Positions 54,832 to 64,000 of a stretch of DNA of 64,000 bases are shown piece after piece; within the stretch, counting starts at the first letter, position 1; each line of letters begins with the position of its first letter. Both the position numbers and the translations under genes were made by a program. Below the pieces are notes generated by a model. That model saw only the letters and a program-made list of their open reading frames with translations. It searched no databases and had not been told where the DNA came from. This DNA is from Dolichospermum sp. FACHB-1091 (GTDB taxonomy: Bacteria; Cyanobacteriota; Cyanobacteriia; Cyanobacteriales; Nostocaceae), in NCBI RefSeq assembly GCF_014697585.1, contig NZ_JACJSB010000003.1:62001-126000 (forward strand), given 5' to 3'.

Positions 54832-55770
54832 TTATTTACCAACACCCGAATTATGATCTTGATTATAACTAGTTACAGCCTGACGGAGATTACCCAAATG
54901 TGCAGCTAGTAGTTCCTTACCGGCTTCCTGATCTAAACCCGTCCAGTGCATTAATAAGGACAACTTCACCCATTTACCGCTGCGTTCCAGTAAAAAACCC
55001 GCCGCTTCTCGACTTAAGCCCGTCAAGTCTTGTAGAATCCGTAAAGCGCGATCGCGTAACTTTTGATTAGTCACAGCGACATCAACCATGCGATTACCAT
55101 AGACCTTACCGAGTTTGACCATTACCCCAGTGGAGAGAGTATTTAAAGCCAATTTTGTTACAGTTCCCGCTTTCAAACGAGTAGAACCAGCCAAAATTTC
55201 TGGACCTGTTAACAAACGAATATCAATATCAACCTCAATAGTGACTTGTTCAGCGGGGACACAAGCTATAAAAATAGTTTTAGCTCCGCGTTGACGAGCA
55301 GCATTAATAGCACCGTGAACAAAAGGTGTTGTTCCTCCCGCAGTAATACCGACGACCACATCTAGTTGGGTAATTTGTCGTTGAGAAATCGCACTTTCCC
55401 CATCTTCAGATCGATCTTCTAAATCCTCAGAACTGCGAACCAATGCACCAGCGCCACCGGCAATAATTCCCTGTACCAACTCGGCCGGAGTGCAGAAAGT
55501 AGGTGGACATTCAGCAGCATCTAATACTCCCAATCTACCACTTGTCCCTGCACCCACGTAAAATAAACGTCCCCCTTGACGCAACCTGTCCGCTGTCAAA
55601 TCAATAGCTGCTGCTAATTGAACTTTAGCCTCTGCTACTGCTGCTACTGCTTTGTGGTCTTCATGATTAAATAACTCCACCAATTCCAGGGAATTGAGTT
55701 GATCTAAATTGAGACTATGAGGATTAACTTGTTCCGTCAGTAGATGGCCGCGTTCCTGGAAATTTGTCAT
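54832..55770 (-). CDS. murQ: N-acetylmuramic acid 6-phosphate etherase
   Basis: Lyase that cleaves the lactyl ether of MurNAc-6-phosphate to give GlcNAc-6-phosphate in peptidoglycan recycling. The 312-residue product has the SIS fold with YVGAGTSGRLGVLDAAECPPTF near 74-95 (catalytic glutamate in AAECPPTF), VGITAGGTTPFVHGA near 140-154, and ILAGSTRLKAGTVTKLALN near 190-208. Length and motifs are typical. It lies next to the DUF3110 gene, with a tandem-repeat spacer of about 85 bp. No PTS genes are present in the window. Confidence 0.96.
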   Translation of the reverse strand: MTNFQERGHLLTEQVNPHSLNLDQLNSLELVELFNHEDHKAVAAVAEAKVQLAAAIDLTADRLRQGGRLFYVGAGTSGRLGVLDAAECPPTFCTPAELVQGIIAGGAGALVRSSEDLEDRSEDGESAISQRQITQLDVVVGITAGGTTPFVHGAINAARQRGAKTIFIACVPAEQVTIEVDIDIRLLTGPEILAGSTRLKAGTVTKLALNTLSTGVMVKLGKVYGNRMVDVAVTNQKLRDRALRILQDLTGLSREAAGFLLERSGKWVKLSLLMHWTGLDQEAGKELLAAHLGNLRQAVTSYNQDHNSGVGK

Positions 55771-55855
55771 TTTGTGTAGTCTATATTCTTGGTCAGTGGT
55801 AACAAATCAATAGTCAGTTGTCATTTACTGCTCATGACTAATGACCCATGACAAA

Positions 55856-56275
55856 TCATAATAGCCCTTCCAGTTGACGACGAATGCTGTCTAAATCAGA
55901 ATTAGCAATTTCCGGGACGGATGAACCTGTGTCTGGGAAATCCTTTCCAGTATATCCCATTTCAGCTTCAGCTTGCCAGTCAGTTTCTTCCACGTTCATT
56001 GCTGGAGGAATCGCTAACTCACTATTTTCGGAAATAATTTCCCAATCATAGCCGGCACTTTCGCAAAATTCCTGAACATCAGCAGCATCCATCATTTCCA
56101 CTGTTGGTACAGCGAAGTCTTGAGCTTCCAACATTAAAGCATAGCGAGTAGCATCATCTTCTGATTCAAACATGAGGATTTGATTACCTTCTAACCCTTG
56201 GCCATTGGTAATGCGAACGCTATGAATGCCCTCATTATCCGTACCAGCATTAAAAATTAGTACAAAAACACGCAT
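55856..56275 (-). CDS. DUF3110 domain protein
   Basis: 139-residue acidic protein of the cyanobacterial/plastid DUF3110 family, function unknown. The conserved part is residues 1-85: MRVFVLIFNAGTDNEGIHSV, ILMFESEDDATRYALMLEAQDF, and FCESAGYDWEI. The C-terminal 50 residues are Glu/Asp-rich and probably flexible. It is a soluble protein with no signal peptide. It lies upstream of murQ on the same strand, perhaps cotranscribed. Confidence 0.88.
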   Translation of the reverse strand: MRVFVLIFNAGTDNEGIHSVRITNGQGLEGNQILMFESEDDATRYALMLEAQDFAVPTVEMMDAADVQEFCESAGYDWEIISENSELAIPPAMNVEETDWQAEAEMGYTGKDFPDTGSSVPEIANSDLDSIRRQLEGLL

Positions 56276-56611
56276 TATCCATCCTTTGATTTCTTGTCTA
56301 ACTTATATTAGAGTTCTAGGTTGTGCATTTGCAAAAGTCTGAGATCATTTTTGTCGGATTTTCAGGACTCACAGCTAAACTAAAAGATTTTCCAATTATA
56401 TAGTTAATTAACCATAAGTTTTTTAAATAAGAATTTGACAAAAAAGGTAAAGTCGAATAATTGCCCCTCTATTCTCAATAATCTTGAGAATATTCTCAAT
56501 AACTCGACGAAAAAAGTTCATTTTTGGGCTTGACTTTCTCAACTATTTTTTTTAAAATAATTTTTGATAAAATCTGCTTGGGCTTATTTGCTGTAGATTT
56601 CTAAAATTATC

Positions 56612-56687
56612 AGAAGATAGTTCTTCCTCGTCGTTTCTATGATAACAGATTAAAAATTCCTTGTCAATACCTTTTCCACTTTTTTCC
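56612..56687. repeat. direct repeat, copy A
   Basis: A 76-bp unit (AGAAGATAGTTCTTCCTCGT, then TAACAGATTAAAAA and TTGTCAATACCTTTTCC) is repeated at 56751-56827 with about 85 percent identity by eye, in the same orientation. It lies in the 614-bp spacer upstream of the TamB-like gene. The rest of 56276-56611 is AT-rich, with TTCTCAATAA/AATATTCTCAATAA units near 56475-56500 and no gene. Confidence 0.7.
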
Positions 56688-56750
56688 TAGAAAAAGTGCC
56701 AACTCTCCGCGCCTCTGCGTGATTCAAAAAATATTAATCCATATAAAAAT

Positions 56751-56827
56751 AGAAGATGGTTCTTCCTCGTCGGTTCTATAATAACAGATTAAAAACTCGT
56801 TGTCAATAGCTTTTCCTCTCTTTTTGC
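56751..56827. repeat. direct repeat, copy B
   Basis: Second copy of the unit at 56612-56687. Between the two copies lies a CCGCGCCTCTGCGTGATTC dispersed repeat (56706-56725). Confidence 0.7.
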
Positions 56828-56872
56828 CGAAAATTTTGGTTAAAAACTCCGTTCTAGAAAGACAGCTTTTGG

Positions 56873-56878
56873 TATAAT
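56873..56878 (+). promoter_or_regulatory. TATAAT -10 element upstream of the TamB-like gene
   Basis: A perfect TATAAT with no strong -35 box at the right distance. Transcription would start near 56885, only 5 bases before the upstream GTG start. That argues for translation from ATG 56956 instead. Confidence 0.4.
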
Positions 56879-56955
56879 AGGCAGGGTGAGTGTCAAATAT
56901 CCAGCAGCGTAAATTTAGCGGGCTTCCTCATCCCATAAGTTGTGGTGAAAACAAG

Positions 56956-59900
56956 ATGTCTAACTCTCCTGGTCAAAATTCTCACTCCAGAAACTCTGGG
57001 TTTGAGCGTCTATGGTTAACAATATTAAGTCGAGGTGGACTAGTTTTAGGTGCTGTATTGGTGCTGGGAATTATTGCTGGTATTTGGCGGTTGCGGAATT
57101 TCGTTTATAATGATTTAGTACCATTAGTTACCCAAAATCTAACTACCACCCTGAACCGTCCGGTAAAATTGGGAGCAGTTAAGTCATTTTCCCTGACAGG
57201 GGTAAGTTTTGACGCTTCAGAGATACCAACTACCAACACAGATTCAGATAAGGTAAATACAAAAGCTGTTGAAGTAGGATTTGATCCTTGGCAATTAGTT
57301 ATTAACCGCCATCTTTTATTAGATGTTACTTTAATTAATCCAGATATTTATATTGAACAAGATTCCCAAGGACGCTGGTTAACTACTAGTATAACTCCGC
57401 CTACGGGTAAAGCATTGATTAAAACTGATTTGGATAAATTGCGGTTTCGTGATGCTAATTTAGTATTAGTGCCGAAAGTATCGGTTTTAGAAAAAAATTC
57501 TTTACCAGAGAAAGTAGCATTTTCAGGAATTAATGGCACAGCTAAACTCTTAAATCAAAATCGTCTGATTAAATTAGAATTAGCTGGTCAGGCAGTGAGT
57601 GGGGGTAATATTTCCATTGTCGGGGATTTAATTCCTCGGAAGGTTTTAGCTGGGGATTTTCGACTACAAGCGGAAAACATTCTCGCAGCAGATATTACGC
57701 GAATTGTCACTTTACCACTAACCTTAAAAACTGGTAGAGTCAATGGTGATTTGCAAATTAAAGTAGTTCCCAGAGGGAAAACCTTATTATATGGTAAGGC
57801 GGCCATAGCGGGAGTGACGGTACAAATCCCTAAAATACCTCAATTATTAAATAATAGTCAAGGGAATCTCAGTTTTGATGGACTAGCTATTAAATTAGAG
57901 CAGATAATTACCAACTATGGGCAAATCCCGGTTACAGCATCAGGTACAATTGACCAGGAAGCTGGATTTAATTTAAAAGGGCGTGTCAATGCGGTAAGTT
58001 TAGCTAATGCCCAAACTACTCTGAAAGTCAAGTTACCAGTTCCTGTAACTGGGATAGCTCAAGCAGATGTACAGATATTGGGAGAAATTTCCCAGCCAGT
58101 ATTATCCGGTAGTGTCAGCAGTTTGAAAACTGTCCGAATTGATAAAGTAGATTTTCAGAAAGTTAGTAGTAAATTTGAACTGATAAGCAGTAAGTCTCTG
58201 CTGAAAATTACAGATATCCAAGGAAAAACTACAGAGCAAGGTGAGGTAAAAGGTGGGGGAACAATTAAACTCAGTCCAGTACCCCAACTAGATTTTAACT
58301 TGACTGGGGAAAATATAGCCGGAGATGCGATCGCTCAAGTATACAATATTAAAACAGGATTCCCCATTGGACTATTATCAGCTACAGCCCAACTCAAAGG
58401 AGTGGATAATAAAACCCAGACTGTAGTAAAATTGCAAGCACCTGAAGCTAAATATCCCACAACGTTAACAACAATTATTAATTCTGACCAAACGGTTGAC
58501 TTTCGTGATGTAGTTGCTAATGTAGGTAGTGGCATAGTTAGGGGTAGTGGTACTTATGTTAATGGTCGTTGGCAAGCTTTGGCGCAAGCTAGTAAGATTA
58601 AACTAGCCTCCTTTATAGACCAAAAACAACAGGAAAACATTTCCTTAACTGGGGCTGAATTTAATGGAGGTCTGCGTTTATCAGGAAATTCCTCACCATT
58701 TAAAATTGAGACAATTATTCCTGAAAATGCGAATGTTAACATTGCCGGTGGTACAGTCAATATAGCCCAACTCGACTTACAAGAGCAAAATTTCACAGCC
58801 TTGTTACTAGGGAGAAATTTACGCTTAGGTACAATATTAAAACAAAAACAAACCAACCCGATTTTAAATTATCCCCTCACAGGTAAATTCATGATTGGGG
58901 GTAATCGGGAAAATTTCCAACTCAAAACCATCACAGCATTGGGTGAGGCCTTTTTATCTGTGGGAGAGGGGAAAATTAAAGCTGGGAATATTCAAGTTGC
59001 GGAAGGTCGCTATGAGGCGAAAATTCAAGCTGATAATGTACCTTTGCTCAGTTTAGCACCTGTACCATCCCCATGGCAAGGAAATATCACAGGTGAATTG
59101 CAAGTAGCGGGTTCTGTGGAGTCATTCCAACCTGAAACTATTCAGGGAGAGGGAAAAGGTAGATTGAAACTCCCTAGCGGAACGGTTACGGCCGCTGATA
59201 TTCGAGTTAATGATGGAAATTATCAAGCTTCTTTGGCTACTTCTGGGTTAAAATTGCGTTCCTTTGGTCAGCAGTTACAAGGACAGTTGGGAGGGAAATT
59301 ACAAGTAGCGGGAACTTTAGCTGCTCCCAAATTAGCAGATATTGCTGCTGTTGGTCAACTGCGGTTTAATAGAGGTTTGATAGGTATTGATTCACCTATT
59401 CGGTTAGATGTTGGTTGGAATGGGAAAAAGCTAACCATAGACAGTTCTAATAATGCTGATTTCCAAGTTAAAGGTTATTTATTAGCTAATGCAGAAAGAG
59501 TAGGTATTCCCGAAATTACGGATATGAATTTCAACTTAAATATAAATAATTATAACCTGCAACAGTTGCCGATTAAATTACCTAAAAACCTAGATATTGC
59601 TGGAAATGTGGATTTTAGCGGACAGTTGAGAGGAAAAGCGACTGCACCAAATATTACAGGTAAGTTGGGATTTACAGATTTAAGACTTCAAAAATTTGCC
59701 TTTGAACCATATCTAACTGGTAGTGTTAAAGCTATATCAGGACAGGGATTAAGCTTAGATGTTGCAGGTGCAAAAGAGCGCGTAGCATTTGAGTTAGATG
59801 GTAATAATCGTCCTAAATCTTTTTTGGTCAAGTGGCAACAAACATTGTTGTCAGGTATGGAAACAGATGGTAACTTAGCCGTGGGTATGAATAATCTACC

Positions 59901-62403
59901 ATTAAACACCTTAAATATAGTTTTACCAAATAATACGCCATTAAGTCCAGGAGGTGTGGGGGGATTATTAAGTGGAAATTTGCAAATTAATTCCCAGACA
60001 TTAGCGACAGAGGGAAATATAACCATTGAGAAACCACAAATTGGCCGAATTAAAGGCGATCGTTTTCAAACCCAATTGCGATATGATAATAGCACATTCA
60101 GTTTGAGTAACAGCGAATTTAGCAAAGGTGAAAGCAGATATAACTTTGATGCAAATATCAAACCATGGACTAGAAAACCGCAACTACAAGCAAACATAAA
60201 AATTAACAAAGGCAATATTCAAAACATTCTTAATGTTGTCCAAATATTTGAACTTCAAGACTTGCAACGTGGTTTAAAAGCACCAAAATACGGCAAAGCT
60301 GGGGATTTGACCGCTAAATCCCAAAAATTACCAAATCAATCCTTATTCACCCAAATTCAAAGGTTATCAGAAATTGATGCCCTAGTAGCTATGGAAGACG
60401 AAAAGCGGATAGATTCTACACCCATACCAGAATTAAGAGACTTAAAAGGGATTGTCAATGGTATTATTACTATTAATATTGCCTCATCCGACCAACCAAA
60501 GATAAAATTTAACCTGCAAGGACAAAATTTGAATTGGGGTAAACCAACAGAACCAAGCCGATTTTATGCTGTGGAAAAAGTAGTAGTTAAAGGTAGTTTT
60601 GAAGAGGGAATTTTCCGTTTACAACCTTTGGAGATTCAAAATCAGGAAAAGCTAATTTCCTTTACAGGAAACATTGGTAATAGTAAACAATCAGGTAAAT
60701 TGACAGTAGAAAATTTTCCTCTTGGGCGAGTAAATGATTTAGTGAAACTACCAGTAGGAATTGGAGGTAAACTGAATTTAACGACAGCAATAGCAGGTAG
60801 TATTAATAATCCTCAAGCTATAGGAGAATTAAACATTACAGAAGGAACAATTAATCAAAAACAAATAGCATCAACTAATGCTACTTTCAATTATGCTAAT
60901 GGAAGATTAAACTTTAGTAGCAATGTCTCAGGAACGGGGAAAGAATCTGGAACTGAAATTTCGGGGAGTATTCCTTATCAAATACCTTTTGCTGCTAGAA
61001 AATCAGAGAGTAATCAAATTACCTTAGATGTGAAAGTCAAAAACGAAGGTTTAACACTTTTAAATCTTTTTACTAATGAAGTAGCTTTTGAAAATGGACA
61101 AGGAGAATTAGATCTAAAAGTTTCAGGAACTTTAAAAAAACCGTTAGTTGAAGGTAAAGCTTCCCTAAGTAATGCTACCTTTAGCGCTCAAGCATTACCG
61201 GGAAAATTAACCAATATAAATGGTAGTGCAGAGTTTGATTTAAACCGGGTATTTGTAGACAGTCTGGAAGGTAGATTTAGTAATGGTAAAGTTGAAGTTG
61301 TGGGAGAACTACCAATTTTTACCAGTCAAAATATTAAAACAGAAAATCCGCTGATTGTTAATTTAGAACAATTAGCTTTAAACCTCAAGGGACTATATCA
61401 AGGGGGTGCTAGCGGTAATTTAGAAATTACGGGTTCTTTGCTGCAACCTGTAATTGGTGGTAAGATAGAATTATTTGATGGTCAAATATTGTTAGCAGAA
61501 TCTAAAAATGTTAATTCCTCAAATGCTAAAATCGGTATTTCTAAAAAATCTCCGGAGGTAGAAAATAAAATTACCAAGTTAAATAAGTTAGAATTAAACT
61601 TAGGTAAAAATGTACAAATTACTAGTCCACCGCTTTTTAAGTTCCAAGCTGCTGGGGATTTAATTGTTGGTGGTTATTTAGCTGAACCCTTACCGGAAGG
61701 AACTATTAAACTAACTAAAGGTGCGGTGAATTTATTTACTACCCAATTAGGTTTAGCACGAGGTTATGAACATACCGCTACTTTTGTTTCTAGTCAACCC
61801 CGCGACCCTTATTTAGACATTCGTTTATTTGCTAAAATTCTAGATGTAGTTGAAAATAACGATATTAGCCGACAAAATTCTGTAGGTTCTTTAGGTTTAT
61901 CGGGTTTAGAAACAGTTCGAGTTGAAGCAAGTATTAATGGTTTAGCGAGTCAAATCAATAAGAATTTACAACTCAAAAGTAATCCTTCACGTTCAGAAAC
62001 ACAAATTGTGGCCTTGTTAGGGGGTGGGTTCATTGATACTAAAGAACGTGGTGATATTAAACTGGGTTTAATTAATATTGCTGGTTCGGCCGTTTTTAGT
62101 AATTTCCAAGGTGCATTTAATCAAATTGGTGATGCTTTTGGTTTAAGCGAATTAAGAGTATTTCCGACTATTCTTTCCCAAAGGCCAGAAGCAGGGAGAA
62201 ATAATTCATCTTTAGAATTGGCTTTAGAAGCAGGAATTGATCTTTCCCCGAAGTTTTCCTTTTCTACTATTAAGATTTTGACGGCTCGTGATCCTTTACA
62301 ATGGGGGATTAATTACCGAATAAATAATGAACTTCGTCTGCGTTCTTCTACTAATTTAACTGATGATACTCGCGCTGTAGTTGAATTTGAACGGAGATTT
62401 TAA
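56956..62403 (+). CDS. TamB-like (DUF490) translocation and assembly protein
   Basis: Very large periplasm-spanning protein, about 1815 residues, of the AsmA/TamB group, which forms a long beta-taco bridge for outer-membrane assembly or lipid transport. An N-terminal membrane helix (GGLVLGAVLVLGIIAGIW, about 28-45) is followed by repetitive beta-rich sequence with recurring VxGxxxxPxxxG-type strands. The C-terminal 400 residues carry the TamB domain (GGASGNLEITGSLLQPVIGG, GGYLAEPLPEGTIKL, RVEASINGLASQI) and a terminal beta-strand signature ending VVEFERRF. The frame reaches GTG 56890, but ATG 56956 (SNSPGQNSHS) is the likelier start. Cyanobacterial and chloroplast (TIC236) homologues are known. 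Confidence 0.92.
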   Translation: MSNSPGQNSHSRNSGFERLWLTILSRGGLVLGAVLVLGIIAGIWRLRNFVYNDLVPLVTQNLTTTLNRPVKLGAVKSFSLTGVSFDASEIPTTNTDSDKVNTKAVEVGFDPWQLVINRHLLLDVTLINPDIYIEQDSQGRWLTTSITPPTGKALIKTDLDKLRFRDANLVLVPKVSVLEKNSLPEKVAFSGINGTAKLLNQNRLIKLELAGQAVSGGNISIVGDLIPRKVLAGDFRLQAENILAADITRIVTLPLTLKTGRVNGDLQIKVVPRGKTLLYGKAAIAGVTVQIPKIPQLLNNSQGNLSFDGLAIKLEQIITNYGQIPVTASGTIDQEAGFNLKGRVNAVSLANAQTTLKVKLPVPVTGIAQADVQILGEISQPVLSGSVSSLKTVRIDKVDFQKVSSKFELISSKSLLKITDIQGKTTEQGEVKGGGTIKLSPVPQLDFNLTGENIAGDAIAQVYNIKTGFPIGLLSATAQLKGVDNKTQTVVKLQAPEAKYPTTLTTIINSDQTVDFRDVVANVGSGIVRGSGTYVNGRWQALAQASKIKLASFIDQKQQENISLTGAEFNGGLRLSGNSSPFKIETIIPENANVNIAGGTVNIAQLDLQEQNFTALLLGRNLRLGTILKQKQTNPILNYPLTGKFMIGGNRENFQLKTITALGEAFLSVGEGKIKAGNIQVAEGRYEAKIQADNVPLLSLAPVPSPWQGNITGELQVAGSVESFQPETIQGEGKGRLKLPSGTVTAADIRVNDGNYQASLATSGLKLRSFGQQLQGQLGGKLQVAGTLAAPKLADIAAVGQLRFNRGLIGIDSPIRLDVGWNGKKLTIDSSNNADFQVKGYLLANAERVGIPEITDMNFNLNINNYNLQQLPIKLPKNLDIAGNVDFSGQLRGKATAPNITGKLGFTDLRLQKFAFEPYLTGSVKAISGQGLSLDVAGAKERVAFELDGNNRPKSFLVKWQQTLLSGMETDGNLAVGMNNLPLNTLNIVLPNNTPLSPGGVGGLLSGNLQINSQTLATEGNITIEKPQIGRIKGDRFQTQLRYDNSTFSLSNSEFSKGESRYNFDANIKPWTRKPQLQANIKINKGNIQNILNVVQIFELQDLQRGLKAPKYGKAGDLTAKSQKLPNQSLFTQIQRLSEIDALVAMEDEKRIDSTPIPELRDLKGIVNGIITINIASSDQPKIKFNLQGQNLNWGKPTEPSRFYAVEKVVVKGSFEEGIFRLQPLEIQNQEKLISFTGNIGNSKQSGKLTVENFPLGRVNDLVKLPVGIGGKLNLTTAIAGSINNPQAIGELNITEGTINQKQIASTNATFNYANGRLNFSSNVSGTGKESGTEISGSIPYQIPFAARKSESNQITLDVKVKNEGLTLLNLFTNEVAFENGQGELDLKVSGTLKKPLVEGKASLSNATFSAQALPGKLTNINGSAEFDLNRVFVDSLEGRFSNGKVEVVGELPIFTSQNIKTENPLIVNLEQLALNLKGLYQGGASGNLEITGSLLQPVIGGKIELFDGQILLAESKNVNSSNAKIGISKKSPEVENKITKLNKLELNLGKNVQITSPPLFKFQAAGDLIVGGYLAEPLPEGTIKLTKGAVNLFTTQLGLARGYEHTATFVSSQPRDPYLDIRLFAKILDVVENNDISRQNSVGSLGLSGLETVRVEASINGLASQINKNLQLKSNPSRSETQIVALLGGGFIDTKERGDIKLGLINIAGSAVFSNFQGAFNQIGDAFGLSELRVFPTILSQRPEAGRNNSSLELALEAGIDLSPKFSFSTIKILTARDPLQWGINYRINNELRLRSSTNLTDDTRAVVEFERRF

Positions 62404-62466
62404 AAAATTAAATTATTAATCCATTATTTATGAATTAATCTGAGGGGTTTAGTAATAGTAAATCTC

Positions 62467-62568
62467 TACCCGCTATAACTTTCTATAGTTTCAATTTCCT
62501 CTGGGGTTAAATTATAAATTTGATAAATCATTTGATCAATTTCTGCTGCTAATGATGAAAAAATTTTC
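62467..62568 (-). pseudogene. relic of a DNA methylase C-terminus
   Basis: A stop-to-stop frame of 33 codons on the minus strand reads AAEIDQMIYQIYNLTPEEIE and ends ESYSG. This strongly resembles the extreme C-terminus of cyanobacterial N6-adenine methylase/type IIG enzymes (pattern IDxxVYxLYxLTxEEI). No further part of such a gene is adjacent. It lies in the 228-bp gap between the TamB-like gene and sbcD. Confidence 0.5.
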
Positions 62569-62631
62569 TACTGTAGATTTCTGCTACAAACAAATATTCT
62601 GACTCTTGAATTGTTGCTTTTTCATTCCCCC

Positions 62632-63870
62632 CTATGGTACTAAAAAAATTTCCTGATCATCTGTTAACAAATTCTGCGCTGCTTCCAACATAGACGGGGC
62701 GATATCTTTTAAATCCTCCCGATTATTTAAGTATGTTTTTAAAGCAGACATTGGGTCAATACTACTACTCGTACTCAATTCAGGAATCCGGGGTTTTGCT
62801 AATTGACTGACTAGTTCTGCTTGAATGGTGTAAGTATGGGCGGATTTTAAAGCATTGTTGAGGGAAGAGTTATCAATTAAATCCAATTGATCTGAGCGCA
62901 ATTTGTAAATCAGTCGCACTACATTGTCTTGAATATCATATTTAGCAATTCCTTTTAATAAAGCTGCTTGTGGATCATCGTGTTTAGATAAATCTACTTC
63001 AATCGTCCGAAATATTCGCACTGGTAAAGGACAAAATTCCCAATTTACCTTCCCCTTTTCCAACTCTATCATGACATAACCTTTATCTTCCTTCTCCTCG
63101 CTAAAATCTACCCGTTCAATACTTCCGGGATAAATCACTGGTGGGTGATTAGATTTATTGAGATTTTGGTGTTTATGAACATGACCTAAAGCCACATAAT
63201 CAAAACATGAGCGAGTTAACAAAGACAAAGGTAAAGTAAAACCCTTACCCACTGCTAATAAGCGTTCTGCGCCCAAAGTTGCATTATCAGCCATTAAATG
63301 AGCTAAAAGTACCGTAGGAATACTAGGGTCAAGACGACGAATTTCGCCCTCTATGACCACCTGTAAACGTTCTGTGAGTAATTGATTAACTTCGGCCAAA
63401 GAAGAACCCTGAGTTTCTTGACGAGTCATCAAAGTAGAACGAGTTAACCAAGGGAGAGTAATTATTTGTATATCTCCATGGCGGGTAGAAATGCGGTGAG
63501 TGGTCAAAGTATCACCAACCACAAAACCTGGTACAGCCAAAGTTCGGTAAATATTTAAACTAGCGCCTCCCAAACCTTGGGAATGTTGGTCATGATTTCC
63601 CACTAATAATACTGTGGGAATATCTGCGTCTACTAAGCGACGAAATTGATGAGCAAAAGCTTCTTGAACATAGGGCGCAGGTGTCGCATTAGGAAAAGCA
63701 TCACCACCAAATAAAACTAAATCTACACCATCATTTAACGCCCGGTCAATACACAAAGATAATGTCTTGACAAAATCCTCCAATCGTGTATTTAAACCTG
63801 TGAGGGGATTAACACGCCCGTGACAAAAACCGCTACCAATATGGATATCTGAAAGATGAAGAATTTTCAT
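62632..63870 (-). CDS. sbcD: SbcD-type DNA exonuclease (Mre11 family)
   Basis: Metallophosphoesterase subunit of the SbcCD complex, which processes DNA hairpins and double-strand ends with the SbcC ATPase. The 412-residue product has the five metal-site motifs: LSDIHIG at 6-12, FGGDAFPN near 53-60, GNHDQ near 95-99, LAHLMAD, and ALGHVHKHQN near 230. A capping domain fills the C-terminal 150 residues. sbcC is not visible here and would have to lie beyond the window or elsewhere. Start is ATG. A MITE-like element lies immediately upstream. Confidence 0.92.
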   Translation of the reverse strand: MKILHLSDIHIGSGFCHGRVNPLTGLNTRLEDFVKTLSLCIDRALNDGVDLVLFGGDAFPNATPAPYVQEAFAHQFRRLVDADIPTVLLVGNHDQHSQGLGGASLNIYRTLAVPGFVVGDTLTTHRISTRHGDIQIITLPWLTRSTLMTRQETQGSSLAEVNQLLTERLQVVIEGEIRRLDPSIPTVLLAHLMADNATLGAERLLAVGKGFTLPLSLLTRSCFDYVALGHVHKHQNLNKSNHPPVIYPGSIERVDFSEEKEDKGYVMIELEKGKVNWEFCPLPVRIFRTIEVDLSKHDDPQAALLKGIAKYDIQDNVVRLIYKLRSDQLDLIDNSSLNNALKSAHTYTIQAELVSQLAKPRIPELSTSSSIDPMSALKTYLNNREDLKDIAPSMLEAAQNLLTDDQEIFLVP

Positions 63871-63884
63871 AATTTATTTACTTA

Positions 63885-64000
63885 TAGGTAGGTTGTAGTT
63901 ATGACAAGGGAACAGGGAATAGGGAACAGGGAACAGGGAATAGGGAATAGGGAACAGGGAATAGGTTTTGGGTAACTTTACTTTTCGTTACTTATGTTAG
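63885..64000. mobile_element. MITE-like element, AAGTAGGT family, copy 3 (cut by window end)
   Basis: Starts TAGGTAGGTTGTAGTTATGA and continues with an expanded GGGAACAGGGAATAG tandem part, then CTTTACTTTTCGTTACTTAT, as in 50860-50980 and 52074-52180. The right end lies beyond the window. It overlaps the putative promoter region of sbcD. Confidence 0.7.

Noticed and set aside
1-64000. tRNA or rRNA genes
   Set aside because: No T-loop motif in a cloverleaf context and no rRNA signature were noticed on either strand by eye.

Overview
This window looks like chromosomal DNA of a filamentous, probably heterocyst-forming cyanobacterium (order Nostocales). The evidence is photosynthetic genes (psbU, ndhN, a btpA homologue), cyanobacterial-type genes (DUF3120, DUF3110, a VKOR-thioredoxin fusion, the rimO-crhR pair), frequent HIP1 octamers (GCGATCGC), AT-rich spacers, and many short tandem repeats and small dispersed repeats typical of that group. 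Genus-level placement (Anabaena/Dolichospermum/Aphanizomenon-like) is inference only.

Layout. 1-7193 (minus strand): fourteen ribosomal protein genes in S10/spc order (rplC, D, W, B, rpsS, rplV, rpsC, rplP, rpmC, rpsQ, rplN, rplX, rplE, rpsH), with tandem repeats in most of the longer spacers. A divergent promoter pair near 7854-7903 probably serves rplC (leader of about 650 nt) and ndhN. 8046-12129 (plus): ndhN, a DUF3120 membrane protein, psbU and nadB. 12178-17630 (minus): a large type IIG restriction-modification enzyme, a VKOR/thioredoxin-fold disulfide enzyme and a BtpA-like protein. 17631-21338: a GC-richer spacer that folds like a structured RNA, then rimO-crhR. 21416-32298: a secreted cyclophilin/Calx-beta/RTX protein, an AlbA_2-ATPase-TPR protein, two half-size GDT1-family transporters, small unknown genes, and a regulated restriction-modification operon (RHH regulator, methylase-specificity fusion, frameshifted nuclease) with a 30-bp palindrome upstream. 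32510-41005: a holA relic, then an alpha-2-macroglobulin-like lipoprotein divergent from pbpC. 41006-44751: repeat-rich DNA with an inverted pair of 159-bp elements around an unknown gene, a COG0523 GTPase and a Uma2-family gene. 44948-52051: cysS, mrdA and a polyamine-type ABC transporter (potA, potD, potB) with small repeats inside it. 52468-64000: a nuclease-methyltransferase fusion, murQ, DUF3110, a giant TamB-like protein and sbcD.

How it fits together. Housekeeping blocks (translation, photosynthesis, NAD synthesis, cell wall, outer-membrane assembly) alternate with accessory islands. Three separate methyltransferase/nuclease systems, an AlbA_2-ATPase-TPR protein and a methylase tail relic make the 12-63 kb part rich in DNA-modification and possible defence functions. 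At least three MITE-like families and several short repeat families have spread through the spacers. They have extended open reading frames at their 5' ends (nadB, pbpC, the macroglobulin gene), split the pot operon and helped to break holA.

Strongest leads for something new: the self-regulated RM operon with its palindromic operator and poly-A frameshift; the candidate structured RNA upstream of rimO-crhR; and the inverted-element cassette at 41549-42769. All functional calls come from reading motifs in the sequence; no database search was run.
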